Shown here: in pieces, positions 8,574 through 15,664 of the stretch | Position numbering within the stretch: position 1 is the stretch's first letter | Layout: the number at the start of each line of letters is the position of its first letter | Source of the DNA: Amycolatopsis endophytica | GTDB lineage: Bacteria > Actinomycetota > Actinomycetes > Mycobacteriales > Pseudonocardiaceae | Assembly (NCBI RefSeq): GCF_013410405.1 | Contig: NZ_JACCFK010000001.1 | Coordinates: forward strand, 3,224,001-3,288,000 | Reading direction: 5' to 3' | Length of the DNA stretch: 64,000 nt | Notes under the pieces: generated by a model | Told to the model about the DNA's origin: nothing | What the model saw: only the letters and a program-made list of their open reading frames with translations | The model's database searches: none | Program-made: the position numbers and the translations under genes

Positions 8574-8915
8574 CGCACCGACCACAAGGCGGCAGCCCCC
8601 GCGCCGCGACCCGCAACCGCGCGCCGACGGAACGCATGCGGCGCGCGACTGATCCCCGCGCACTCGCCGAAGCACTTACTGACAGGCGTGCGGCCCGGAC
8701 GGATGCTCGACCGCCACACCCGCGCCACTCCTGCGTCAGGAGACCACTCGGACGAACGCCGCGGGAGCGCCGGCTGTCACGCTCGCCGCGGCAGCGGTAC
8801 GCCCGCATGCCACGCCTCGCTGCTCCCGCGCCACTCCTGCGCCACGAGTGGCCACCCGGACGGAACCCGGAGCGCCGTCGTCACGCGGACGCGGCAGTCC
8901 AGCAGTGCTCGGGCG
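8574..8915. other. Intergenic region with a 17-bp direct repeat
   Basis: No convincing gene lies between the cyclase and proA, which are convergent. The only structure I see is an exact direct repeat CCCGCGCCACTCCTGCG at 8719-8735 and 8825-8841, offset 106 bases. No clear terminator hairpin with a T-run was recognised. Several reading frames cross the stretch but have biased, low-complexity composition. Confidence 0.5.
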
Positions 8916-10157
8916 TCAGCGGTCCGCAGGCAGGACGGCGTACTGGCGTACGTACAGGTCGGTGTACGTGACCGGGCCGCGCGGGCCGGGTACCCGGTCC
9001 AGGTTGATGCCCGTCTCCGGCACGGCGAGCAGCTTGAAGCCGTCCAGCAGCCGGGTCGGGGCGTTCCAGAACACGCCGGTGCCGGTGTAGCCGTCGAAGA
9101 ACGCCGTGGCCGTTTCGGCGTTCTCGGTCGCGATGCCCGCCGCCAGCCCGGAGGTCTGCTCGTTGGCGATGGTGACCGCTTCGGCCAGGCTGCCGACCTG
9201 CGCGACCGTGACGGTGGCCTCGTGGTCGGAGTCCAGCGCCCACTCGTAGCCGATCGCGTGCTCGTGCGGCGGCAGGGACGGCGTCACCTTCCGCTCGGCC
9301 ATCGCCGCGGAGATCACGGGCCACAGCTGGTCGTGCACCGCGGAATGGATCAGCAGCAGGTTCAGCCGGTTGCAGACACCGAGCCGGTCCAGGCTGTCGA
9401 ACACCAGCTCGCGCGCCTTCTCCGCATCGGCGGCCTCGTCCACGTACAGCACGCCACCACCGTCGGCGTGGGCGAGCGTCCGGACCCCGTGCTGGGCGGC
9501 TTCCAGCGCCAGCGCGCGGGTGCTCTCGCCGCTGCCGCGCAGGATCACCAGCGGCACCAGGTCCGGGAACCGCACCAGTGCCGCCGCCGCCTCCCGTTCG
9601 ACGCGTGGCACCAGCTGCACCACGCCCGGGTCGATGCCCGCGTCGGCCAGCGCCGGCGCGATCACGACCTCGAGCAGCCGCTGCGCGGACCCCAGCGCGG
9701 CCGAACCGGTGCGCAGCACCCCGCCGTTGCGGGACTTGACCAGCTGCGACGCGACGTCCACTGTCACGTTCGGCCGGGCTTCGTAGTTCGCCCCGATCAC
9801 GCCGACCGGGCGCCGCCGCTCGACCAGCCGCAACCCGCCGGACAGCGAGTCGCACGGGATCTCGCGCTCCGGATGGGGCGCCCCGGCGAGCAGGCGGAGC
9901 TGCTCGGCCATACCGGTCAACCGCTCTTCGGTGATCGTGAGCCGGTCGAGCAGTCCGGCGCTCATGCCGTCCTGCCGCGACTTCGCCACGTCGGCCCGGT
10001 TCGCCTCCAGCACCGCTTCACGTGCGTCGAGGAGACGGCTCGCCATGCCGGTCAGTGCGGCGTCGATGGCCTCGTCGGACGCGGTGGCCAACGACGGCGC
10101 CGCGGCCTTGGCCGCCCGCGCGCACTCCTCAACAGCCTTCGCCACCACGTCGGACAC
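8916..10157 (-). CDS. proA: Glutamate-5-semialdehyde dehydrogenase (gamma-glutamyl phosphate reductase), divergent
   Basis: Second step of proline synthesis: NADPH-dependent reduction of gamma-glutamyl phosphate to glutamate 5-semialdehyde. ProA landmarks are GVIGANYEARPNVTVDVASQ (cofactor region), the catalytic-cysteine segment LGVCNRLNLLLIHS and VFWNAPTRLLDGFKL. Several canonical stretches are altered; for example LRGSGESTRALALEAAQHGV replaces the usual glycine-rich loop before the lysine-containing motif. It may therefore be the second, divergent ProA-like paralogue found in some actinomycetes. GTG 10157 follows GGAGG with five-base spacing, giving 413 residues. No proB is adjacent. It lies downstream of an M50B protease gene on the same strand. 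Confidence 0.82.
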   Translation of the reverse strand: MSDVVAKAVEECARAAKAAAPSLATASDEAIDAALTGMASRLLDAREAVLEANRADVAKSRQDGMSAGLLDRLTITEERLTGMAEQLRLLAGAPHPEREIPCDSLSGGLRLVERRRPVGVIGANYEARPNVTVDVASQLVKSRNGGVLRTGSAALGSAQRLLEVVIAPALADAGIDPGVVQLVPRVEREAAAALVRFPDLVPLVILRGSGESTRALALEAAQHGVRTLAHADGGGVLYVDEAADAEKARELVFDSLDRLGVCNRLNLLLIHSAVHDQLWPVISAAMAERKVTPSLPPHEHAIGYEWALDSDHEATVTVAQVGSLAEAVTIANEQTSGLAAGIATENAETATAFFDGYTGTGVFWNAPTRLLDGFKLLAVPETGINLDRVPGPRGPVTYTDLYVRQYAVLPADR

Positions 10158-10166
10158 CGCTACCTC

Positions 10167-10196
10167 CACACTGGGAACTCGAGAGCTTCCAGTGTG
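10167..10196 (-). terminator. Hairpin between the M50B gene and proA
   Basis: The perfect arms CACACTGG and CCAGTGTG enclose 14 bases that are themselves partly complementary. The hairpin ends three bases from the proA ribosome-binding site. It could terminate transcription from the upstream membrane protease gene, or hide the proA ribosome-binding site. No T-run is present. Confidence 0.4.
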
Positions 10197-10209
10197 CCGC
10201 ACGGGCAGG

Positions 10210-10938
10210 TCAGGGCTGCAGCGCGGGTTCGAGCAGCCAGGCCCCGCCGACGACCAGACAGGTCACCGCGATCACCCCGAGCATCAGCATCCACAGCGAC
10301 GCCGGCACCCCGGTCAGCCGGGCGAGCTGATCCGCGTCGGAGTCCCTCGCCGCACCGCGGCGCCGCTTGATCTGCAGCTCCACGACCGGACGGAACCCGC
10401 CGAGCAGCAGGAACCACGTGATCAGGTAGATGAACCACGCCTGCACCTGCGGTCCAGCGACGAGCGCGACCGCGGCGAGCCCGGCGGCCGTGAGCACCAC
10501 GGTCAGCACGCCGTAGGCGTTGCGGACCATGACCAGCACACCGAGCAGCAGCACCGCGGCGAGCACGAGCATCACCGTGATGCGGCCCGCGGCCAGCAGA
10601 CTCGCGAAGACCAGCCCGAGGATCCCCGGAGCCGGGTAACCCGCGAGCGCCGTCAGCACCATCCCCGGGCCCTCGGGCTTCCCCCGCGAGACCGTGACCC
10701 CCGAGGTGTCCGAGTGCAGCTTGATGCCCTGCAGCCGCCGCCCGGCCAGCACCGCGATCAGCGCGTGGCCCGCCTCGTGCACGATCGTCACCACGTTGCG
10801 GGCCAGCCGCCACGGCGCGCCGGAGAGCACCAGCAGGAGCGCCACACCGCCGGTCACCAGCGGCACCGGGATGGACGGGTCCGGCTGGGCCCCGAAGAGA
10901 CCCGCCAGCACGTCGAGCTCAGCCGTCGCCTCGTTCAC
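10210..10938 (-). CDS. M50B-type integral membrane metallopeptidase
   Basis: Polytopic protein of 242 residues with about six hydrophobic segments. The zinc motif HEAGH (residues 54-58, in VVTIVHEAGHAL) lies at the end of the second membrane segment, as in site-2-protease-like M50B peptidases. A third zinc ligand would be expected in the distal region but cannot be fixed by eye. The family in actinobacteria is annotated as M50 peptidase or DUF of unknown substrate. The start ATG 10938 opens MNEATAELDVLAGLF. Located upstream of proA and divergent from the DinB-like gene. Confidence 0.82.
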   Translation of the reverse strand: MNEATAELDVLAGLFGAQPDPSIPVPLVTGGVALLLVLSGAPWRLARNVVTIVHEAGHALIAVLAGRRLQGIKLHSDTSGVTVSRGKPEGPGMVLTALAGYPAPGILGLVFASLLAAGRITVMLVLAAVLLLGVLVMVRNAYGVLTVVLTAAGLAAVALVAGPQVQAWFIYLITWFLLLGGFRPVVELQIKRRRGAARDSDADQLARLTGVPASLWMLMLGVIAVTCLVVGGAWLLEPALQP

Positions 10939-11073
10939 GCGCGAAGCTCACCACACACCGGGTGCGCTCCCTGTTATCACCCCCATCTCGTTCACAGCTC
11001 CTTCACTGGTAGTTCCCGGGCCCGTGCCGCGAAACCGCTCGCCGCGCCAGGCGGCCACTGTTAGCTTGCGGCC

Positions 11074-11730
11074 GTGGATCTCTTCTCCCGCTCCTGGGCA
11101 GCGTTGCGCAAGGCGGTTGCCGACCTGTCGGACGAGGACCTCGCCCAGCCGTCCGGCTGCGCCGGCTGGCTGGTGCGAGACCTGGTGTGTCACCTGATCA
11201 TCGACGCGCAGGACGTCCTGATCACCCTCGCCACCCCGGCCGACGCGGAACCGACCCGCGACGAGGTGACCTACTGGGACGTCACCGGCACGCCGCCCAC
11301 CGGTGAGGACCCCCTCGACGCGCTGACCGTCCGGCTGGCCGCCGCCTACGGGGAGTCGTGGCTGCTCAAGTTCCACCTCGACGACCTCGGTTCCGCCGCG
11401 GGCCGAGCGGCGGGGCACGCCGACCCGCGCGCCCGGGTCAGCACCCGCGACGAGGTCCTCACCGTCGGCGACTACCTCTCCACCTACGTCATGGAGTGGA
11501 CGCTGCACCACCTCGATCTGATCCGGCATCTCCCGGACGCGGCCGAGCCGCCCGCGGAAGGGCTCGCCCGCTCGCGCGAGATGCTGGAGAAGATCGCCGG
11601 AACCGCGTTTCCCGCGTCGCTGTCCGACAAGGAGGCGCTGCTGATCGGCACCGGCCGACGCCGGCCGAGCGACGCGGAGAAGGCTGAGCTGGGCGAACTG
11701 GCGACGAAGGTCCCGTTCGTCCTCGGGTGA
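11074..11730 (+). CDS. Mycothiol-dependent maleylpyruvate isomerase-like (DinB-fold) protein
   Basis: Protein of 218 residues with an N-terminal MDMPI/DinB four-helix-bundle signature: SWAALRKAVADLSDEDLAQPSGCAGWLVRDLVCHL has the typical S-G-C-x-G-W-x-V-x-D-L-x-x-H pattern, with His as metal ligand. A later segment (VMEWTLHHLDLIRHL) supplies the other histidines. Family members are mycothiol-dependent isomerases or transferases, and the true substrate here is unknown. The start is GTG 11074. It is a stand-alone gene divergent from the M50B gene and convergent with the DNA glycosylase. Confidence 0.8.
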   Translation: MDLFSRSWAALRKAVADLSDEDLAQPSGCAGWLVRDLVCHLIIDAQDVLITLATPADAEPTRDEVTYWDVTGTPPTGEDPLDALTVRLAAAYGESWLLKFHLDDLGSAAGRAAGHADPRARVSTRDEVLTVGDYLSTYVMEWTLHHLDLIRHLPDAAEPPAEGLARSREMLEKIAGTAFPASLSDKEALLIGTGRRRPSDAEKAELGELATKVPFVLG

Positions 11731-11791
11731 TCGTTCCGGCTGAACGAGCCCGTCCGGCGGACGTCAGCACCTCGCGGCATCGCGGCTCCGG

Positions 11792-12742
11792 TCAGGCTGC
11801 CTTCCCGGGCACCACCCCTTCCGGCCGCTTCCGCGAGGAGCCGGCGGTGCGGCGGTCGCGGTCGAGGCGGAACAGGAGCGCGGCCCAGCTCCGGTACGGG
11901 GCCCACGCGTCGGCGACCGCGGACAGCTCGGCCGTCGACGCGCCGGGGCGGTCGTAGATCCTGCGCATCTCCTCCAGCAGGTATCGCTCGCCCGCGGGGA
12001 AGACGTCCGGATGGCCGGCTCCGCGGATCAGGACCAGCTGTGCCGAGAACGCGCCGATGCCCGGCAGGGCGCGAAGGGCGTCCAGCGCGTCTTCCGGCTC
12101 CCCGGCGCGCAGGGCGACCGGGTCGAGTACCCCGTCCAGCGCGGCCTCGGCGACGACACGCAGACGGTCCACCTTGATCTCCGGCAACCACGGTGGCGCG
12201 GGTATCTCCAGCAGTTCGGCCGGTGCCGGGAACGACCACAACGGACATCCGTCGACATCGAGGCGCGTGCCGTGCCCTTCGGCGATGCGTTGCTTGAACA
12301 GCGCCGCCTGGCCGAACCGGATCCGCTGAGCGATGATCGCCCAGCAGGCGGCTTCATAGGGCGAGGTGAACAACACCGGCCGCAGCCCGGGGTACCGCGC
12401 CTGCAGCCCTCCCACCACCGGATCGCGCTCCCCGACAGCGGTGAACCCGGCGCCGTCGACATCCAGTGACAGGATCCGCTGTACCTGTCTCGCGACCTCG
12501 GCAACCTCGGCATGCCCTGTCACCACCGACACTTCCAGCGAGCCGGGCGCGCGCTGCCGGACTCGCACCCCGGTGTGGCGCCAGCTGCCCGGCATCGGGA
12601 AGGCCAGCCGCAGGACGCCCGGATCCCCGGCCGCGTCCGGTCGCGACGCCGGCGCGAAACCCTCCAAAAAACCCGCGGCCGCGGTGAGGTCGAACGGACC
12701 CGGCACGGCGATCTCCACGGTGCCGGTGACTGTGCTCGTCAT
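11792..12742 (-). CDS. DNA-3-methyladenine glycosylase II family (AlkA-like) protein
   Basis: HhH-GPD base-excision glycosylase fold of 316 residues. The helix-hairpin-helix LRALPGIGAFSAQLVLIRGAG and the following AWAPYRSWAALLFRLDRDR match AlkA. The N-terminal part (about 1-110) fits the AlkA beta domain. The position of the catalytic aspartate is unusual: the family has D-V-F-x-x-D-D after the hairpin, here it reads DVFPAGERYLLEEM, with Glu where Asp is expected. Activity is therefore uncertain. ATG 12742 has AAGGAG seven bases upstream; a more distal in-frame ATG lacks one. It diverges from the erm leader, sharing a 98-base promoter region. Confidence 0.85.
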   Translation of the reverse strand: MTSTVTGTVEIAVPGPFDLTAAAGFLEGFAPASRPDAAGDPGVLRLAFPMPGSWRHTGVRVRQRAPGSLEVSVVTGHAEVAEVARQVQRILSLDVDGAGFTAVGERDPVVGGLQARYPGLRPVLFTSPYEAACWAIIAQRIRFGQAALFKQRIAEGHGTRLDVDGCPLWSFPAPAELLEIPAPPWLPEIKVDRLRVVAEAALDGVLDPVALRAGEPEDALDALRALPGIGAFSAQLVLIRGAGHPDVFPAGERYLLEEMRRIYDRPGASTAELSAVADAWAPYRSWAALLFRLDRDRRTAGSSRKRPEGVVPGKAA

Positions 12743-12798
12743 CGTTGTTCTCCTTCGGTCGGACGATGATGGTGTGACGGTAGCGGCACCCACCGACA

Positions 12799-12840
12799 GT
12801 TTTCGGAAAACCGCTTGCCCGCACCGCTAACGTGGAGCGC
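12799..12840 (+). promoter_or_regulatory. Promoter region of the erm leader transcript
   Basis: An AT-rich near-palindrome GTTTTCGGAAAAC (12799-12811) stands out in GC-rich surroundings, followed by TTGCCC and GCTAAC before the leader ATG. Actinobacterial intrinsic-resistance genes controlled by WhiB7 have an AT-rich block just upstream of the -35 element. The arrangement resembles this, but the -35/-10 assignment is not secure by eye. Confidence 0.35.
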
Positions 12841-12894
12841 ATGGCTACCTTGTGCCAGTCCCGCGCGGCGTTCGCCCGGTTGCGGCGCGCCTGA
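12841..12894 (+). CDS. Erm leader peptide (17 codons)
   Basis: A 17-codon ORF, MATLCQSRAAFARLRRA, starts with ATG preceded by GTGGAG and ends 86 bases before the methylase gene. Codons 13-15 read Arg-Leu-Arg, the RLR type of macrolide-arrest motif known from ErmD-class leader peptides. Its stop overlaps the first base of a perfect 12-bp stem. Size, position, the arrest-type motif and downstream hairpins all fit a ribosome-stalling leader. The regulatory role is inferred. Confidence 0.65.
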   Translation: MATLCQSRAAFARLRRA

Positions 12895-12970
12895 CGCGGC
12901 GGCTGCCTCTTCCGCGCTTCTCCCGGCCCGTCAGCCGCCGCGTCATGAGCTCCTGCCCGCTCTCATGACG
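12894..12970 (+). promoter_or_regulatory. Stacked hairpins between leader and erm (candidate attenuator)
   Basis: Hairpin 1 pairs ACGCGGCGGCTG (12894-12905) with CAGCCGCCGCGT (12932-12943), a perfect 12-bp stem with a 26-base loop. Hairpin 2 pairs CGTCATGAG (12941-12949) with CTCATGACG (12962-12970), a perfect 9-bp stem with a 12-base loop. The stems share bases 12941-12943, so they compete at the junction. Hairpin 2 ends directly against TGGAG (12971-12975), the methylase ribosome-binding site. A ribosome paused on the leader Arg-Leu-Arg codons would cover the start of hairpin 1. This is the geometry expected for inducible erm control. Confidence 0.6.
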
Positions 12971-12980
12971 TGGAGTACCC

Positions 12981-13760
12981 ATGCCTTCGGCACCCCGTGC
13001 CGCGCGGTCGAGCGGTGTGCATTTCCTTGCCACACCGGCGATCGCGGCACAGCTCGTCCAGTCCTGCGCCATCGGCGGCGACGATCTCGTCCTGGAGATC
13101 GGCGCCGGACAGGGCGCCCTCACCGGTCACCTCGCCGCCACCGGTGCGCGCATTCTCGCGGTCGAGCGAGATGACCATTTCGTGCGCCGTTTGCACAATC
13201 GCTTCCGTGACCGTCCGAATCTCCGTATCGTTCACGCTGATGCACGCGAAATCTCCTTGCCCCGGCGCCGTTTCTTCGTCGTGGCCAACCTGCCGTACGC
13301 CCTGTCGACGACGCTCTTCCGCCGTCTGCTCAGCCCGCACACCGCGCTCCACCGGGCCGCGGTGATCGTCGAATGGGGCTTCGCCAAACGCGTCTGCGCG
13401 ACCGTGCCGCGACAGCTCGAACAGGCATGGTGGGCGTCACGCTTCGACCTGGAACTGGTGTCGCGCATCGGATCCCGGCACTTCTCGCCGCCACCGCGCG
13501 TCGACTCGGCACACCTGGTGATCCGCCGCAAGCCGTTCCCGCGATCCGCCGAACGTGCACTGTGGACGGTCCTCTCGGCCGCCTACCGGCAGCCGGCCGC
13601 ACCGGCACACACCCTGTTCGACCGACGTGCCCTGCGGCGCGCCGAAATCCGTCCGAACGAGATCAACGCCGACATCTCACCCGATCGGTGGGCGCGACTG
13701 GCTCGTGACCTGTCTCCCGGCCGGCCCTGGCCCGCCCTGCCGAAACGGTTGCGCCCCTGA
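12981..13760 (+). CDS. erm: Erm-family 23S rRNA adenine N6-methyltransferase
   Basis: SAM-dependent methylase modifying the 23S rRNA adenine in the macrolide-binding region, giving macrolide-lincosamide-streptogramin B resistance. Motif I is LEIGAGQGALTGHL (about 39-51), acidic motif II is AVERD, and the adenine-binding motif IV is NLPYALST (103-110). The opening SSGVHFLATPAIAAQLV corresponds to the Erm/KsgA QNFL region. The context (leader peptide, promoter-proximal, divergent from a DNA glycosylase) distinguishes it from KsgA. ATG 12981 has TGGAG five bases upstream. The 259-residue length fits. Probably an intrinsic resistance gene. Substrate base and mono- or dimethylation cannot be read from sequence. 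Confidence 0.9.
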   Translation: MPSAPRAARSSGVHFLATPAIAAQLVQSCAIGGDDLVLEIGAGQGALTGHLAATGARILAVERDDHFVRRLHNRFRDRPNLRIVHADAREISLPRRRFFVVANLPYALSTTLFRRLLSPHTALHRAAVIVEWGFAKRVCATVPRQLEQAWWASRFDLELVSRIGSRHFSPPPRVDSAHLVIRRKPFPRSAERALWTVLSAAYRQPAAPAHTLFDRRALRRAEIRPNEINADISPDRWARLARDLSPGRPWPALPKRLRP

Positions 13761-13763
13761 GGT

Positions 13764-13785
13764 TTCTCAGGAAATGCTTCTCAGC
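13764..13785 (+). promoter_or_regulatory. Direct repeat TTCTCAG(G/C) in the htrA promoter
   Basis: Two 8-bp repeats, TTCTCAGG (13764-13771) and TTCTCAGC (13778-13785), are offset by 14 bases; a partial third TTCTCA is at 13810. Tandem direct repeats of this spacing are typical response-regulator sites. In mycobacteria the htrA-like gene pepD is under the MprAB two-component system. Assigning MprA here is inference. Confidence 0.45.
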
Positions 13786-13841
13786 TGATTATCGGGTTGC
13801 TCCACAGGATTCTCACAAGAAAGGGGACGAATCTCGATGCC

Positions 13842-14768
13842 ATGAACGAGAACGAGTTCCGGGCAAGCCAGGCCGGCGCGCAGCCGCCGACCCACAGTCA
13901 CCCCCACTACCAGCAGCCGGTCGCGGCCGCGCCGGTTCTCACGCCACCGCGGCCGAAGAAGAAGCGCGTCGCGGCCCTCGTCACCGCGAGCACCCTCGCG
14001 GCGGCGGTGATCGGCGGCGCCGGCGGCGCGGCCATCGTCGGCCTCGGCGACGGTTCCCAGACCAGCGCACCCTCGTCGGCGACCACCGTGTCCACCTCCA
14101 CCACGGCCAACACCGACGTCAGCGCCGTCGCGGCCAAGGTGCTGCCCAGCGTCGTGCAGGTCAACGTCACCACCCGCCAGGGGGAGGCCATCGGTTCCGG
14201 AGTCATCCTGTCCTCGGACGGCAAGATCCTCTCCAACGCCCACGTCGTCTCCGATGCCGTCGGCGACGTCACCATCACCCTCTCGGACGGCACCGAGTAC
14301 CAGGCCACCGTGCTCGGCTCCGACACCACAGCCGACATCGCCGTCCTCCAAGCCCGCAACGCCAGCGGCCTCACCGCCGCCACCCTCGGCGACTCCAGCC
14401 AACTGCAGGTCGGCGAAGAAGTCGTCGCCGTCGGCTCACCCGGCGGACTGCAGAACACCGTCACCACCGGCATCGTCAGCGCACTCGACCGTGATCTCTC
14501 CGACATCTCCCGCGGTGAACCCGACACCCCCTTCGGGCAGACCGCCAACACCAGGAACGAACGCCCGAGCTACACCGCCATCCAAACCGACGCCTCCATC
14601 AACCAAGGCAACTCCGGCGGCCCCCTCGTCAACATGAACGGCGAGGTCATCGGCATCAACTCCGCCCTCTACAGCCCGTCGTCCACCTCCACCGGCTCAG
14701 TCGGCATCGGCTTCGCCATCCCCATCGACGACGCCAAGACCATCATCGACCAGATCGAGAACACCTGA
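13842..14768 (+). CDS. HtrA/DegP-like S1C serine protease without PDZ domain
   Basis: Membrane-anchored extracytoplasmic protease of 308 residues. It has a cytosolic Pro/His/Gln-rich N-terminus with a KKKR stop-transfer signal and one transmembrane segment (about 43-68), followed by a Ser/Thr linker and a trypsin-like domain. The catalytic triad is intact: His134 (LSNAHVVSD), Asp165 (TADIAVLQ) and Ser258 (INQGNSGGPLV). The protein ends just after the protease domain, so the C-terminal PDZ usual in HtrA is missing. ATG 13842 was chosen over 13797 because an AAGGGG lies upstream and the membrane topology is standard. A two-component envelope-stress promoter is suggested by the repeats at 13764. 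Confidence 0.88.
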   Translation: MNENEFRASQAGAQPPTHSHPHYQQPVAAAPVLTPPRPKKKRVAALVTASTLAAAVIGGAGGAAIVGLGDGSQTSAPSSATTVSTSTTANTDVSAVAAKVLPSVVQVNVTTRQGEAIGSGVILSSDGKILSNAHVVSDAVGDVTITLSDGTEYQATVLGSDTTADIAVLQARNASGLTAATLGDSSQLQVGEEVVAVGSPGGLQNTVTTGIVSALDRDLSDISRGEPDTPFGQTANTRNERPSYTAIQTDASINQGNSGGPLVNMNGEVIGINSALYSPSSTSTGSVGIGFAIPIDDAKTIIDQIENT

Positions 14769-14852
14769 CGAACGAACCGGGCGGGCCGCCACCAACGGCC
14801 CGTTCACCCCAGCCGGAGGGCCGCCACGCGCGGCCCGCGTTAGGGTTTCCCG

Positions 14853-15461
14853 GTGACCGACCGTCTTGTCTGGATCGACTGCGAGATGACAGGGCTCGAC
14901 CTGGCCAAGGATGCCCTCATCGAAATCGCCGCGCTGGTGACCGACGCCGACCTCAACATCCTCGGCGACGGCCTCGACCTCGTCATCCACGCCGACGAGG
15001 ACAAACTCGCCGGCATGCCCGACGTCGTGCGCGACATGCACGCGCGCTCCGGGCTCACCGAAGAGGTCCGCCGCTCCACCACCACACTCGAGGAAGCCGA
15101 ACAACGCGTCCTCGACTACATCCGCACCCACGTGCCCGAACCCAACAGCGCGCCACTCGCAGGCAACTCCATCGCCACCGACCGCGGCTTCATCACCCGC
15201 GACATGCCCGCACTCGACACCCACCTGCACTACCGCATGGTCGACGTCTCCTCGGTCAAAGAACTCGTCCGACGCTGGTACCCGCGCATCTACTACGCCA
15301 AGCCCGAGAAGGGCCTCGCCCACCGGGCACTCGCCGACATCCGCGAATCCATCAGCGAACTCGACTACTACCGGCGCACCGCCTTCGTGCCCATGCCCGG
15401 CCCCAGCACCGAAGAAGCCCGCAGCGCGGCCACCGAAGTGCAGCACAAACACACGACCTGA
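14853..15461 (+). CDS. orn: Oligoribonuclease
   Basis: DEDDh 3'-to-5' exoribonuclease degrading very short RNAs, including pGpG from c-di-GMP turnover. ExoI is [11 protein letters not shown] (Asp9, Glu11). ExoII is [11 protein letters not shown], and ExoIII is [19 protein letters not shown] with the catalytic His and Asp. The 202-residue length is exactly usual. GTG start at 14853. The order orn then tRNA-His is common in actinobacteria and supports a core chromosomal position. Confidence 0.95.
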   Translation: MTDRLVWIDCEMTGLDLAKDALIEIAALVTDADLNILGDGLDLVIHADEDKLAGMPDVVRDMHARSGLTEEVRRSTTTLEEAEQRVLDYIRTHVPEPNSAPLAGNSIATDRGFITRDMPALDTHLHYRMVDVSSVKELVRRWYPRIYYAKPEKGLAHRALADIRESISELDYYRRTAFVPMPGPSTEEARSAATEVQHKHTT

Positions 15462-15535
15462 CCCCCCGCGCACCCCGTCCCCACGGCCACGCTACGATAT
15501 CCCGGCTGGTGGCGATCGCAAGACGCCCCAACATG

Positions 15536-15611
15536 GTGGGTGTAGCTCAGCTGGTAGAGCACCTGGTTGTGGTCCAGGAAGTCGCGGGTTCAAGTCCCGT
15601 CACTCACCCCA
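15536..15611 (+). tRNA. tRNA-His (anticodon GTG)
   Basis: Complete cloverleaf. The acceptor is GTGGGTG with CACTCAC (one G-U pair). The D arm is GCTC-AGCTGGTA-GAGC, the anticodon stem CCTGG/CCAGG encloses TTGTGGT with anticodon GTG, and the T arm is GCGGG-TTCAAGT-CCCGT. CCA is encoded at 15609-15611. The preceding base 15535 is G, the extra G-1 expected for tRNA-His. Confidence 0.96.
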
Positions 15612-15615
15612 CAAG

Positions 15616-15658
15616 CCCCACCCCTGCTCGGTCGCTGTGCGACCTCGCCGGGGTGGGG
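15616..15658 (+). terminator. Terminator hairpin after tRNA-His
   Basis: A perfect 9-bp outer stem CCCCACCCC / GGGGTGGGG encloses an inner hairpin GGTCG-CTGTG-CGACC and is followed by TT. The T-run was interrupted by the IS insertion: the uninterrupted sequence would have continued GGTTCGTC-ATTTTG. Confidence 0.8.
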
Positions 15659-15664
15659 TTCGTC

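Noticed and set aside
12981..13760. KsgA 16S rRNA dimethylase instead of Erm
   Set aside because: The leader peptide and attenuator, the Erm-like N-terminus and the lack of ksgA neighbours (ispE, tatD, rpf) favour Erm.
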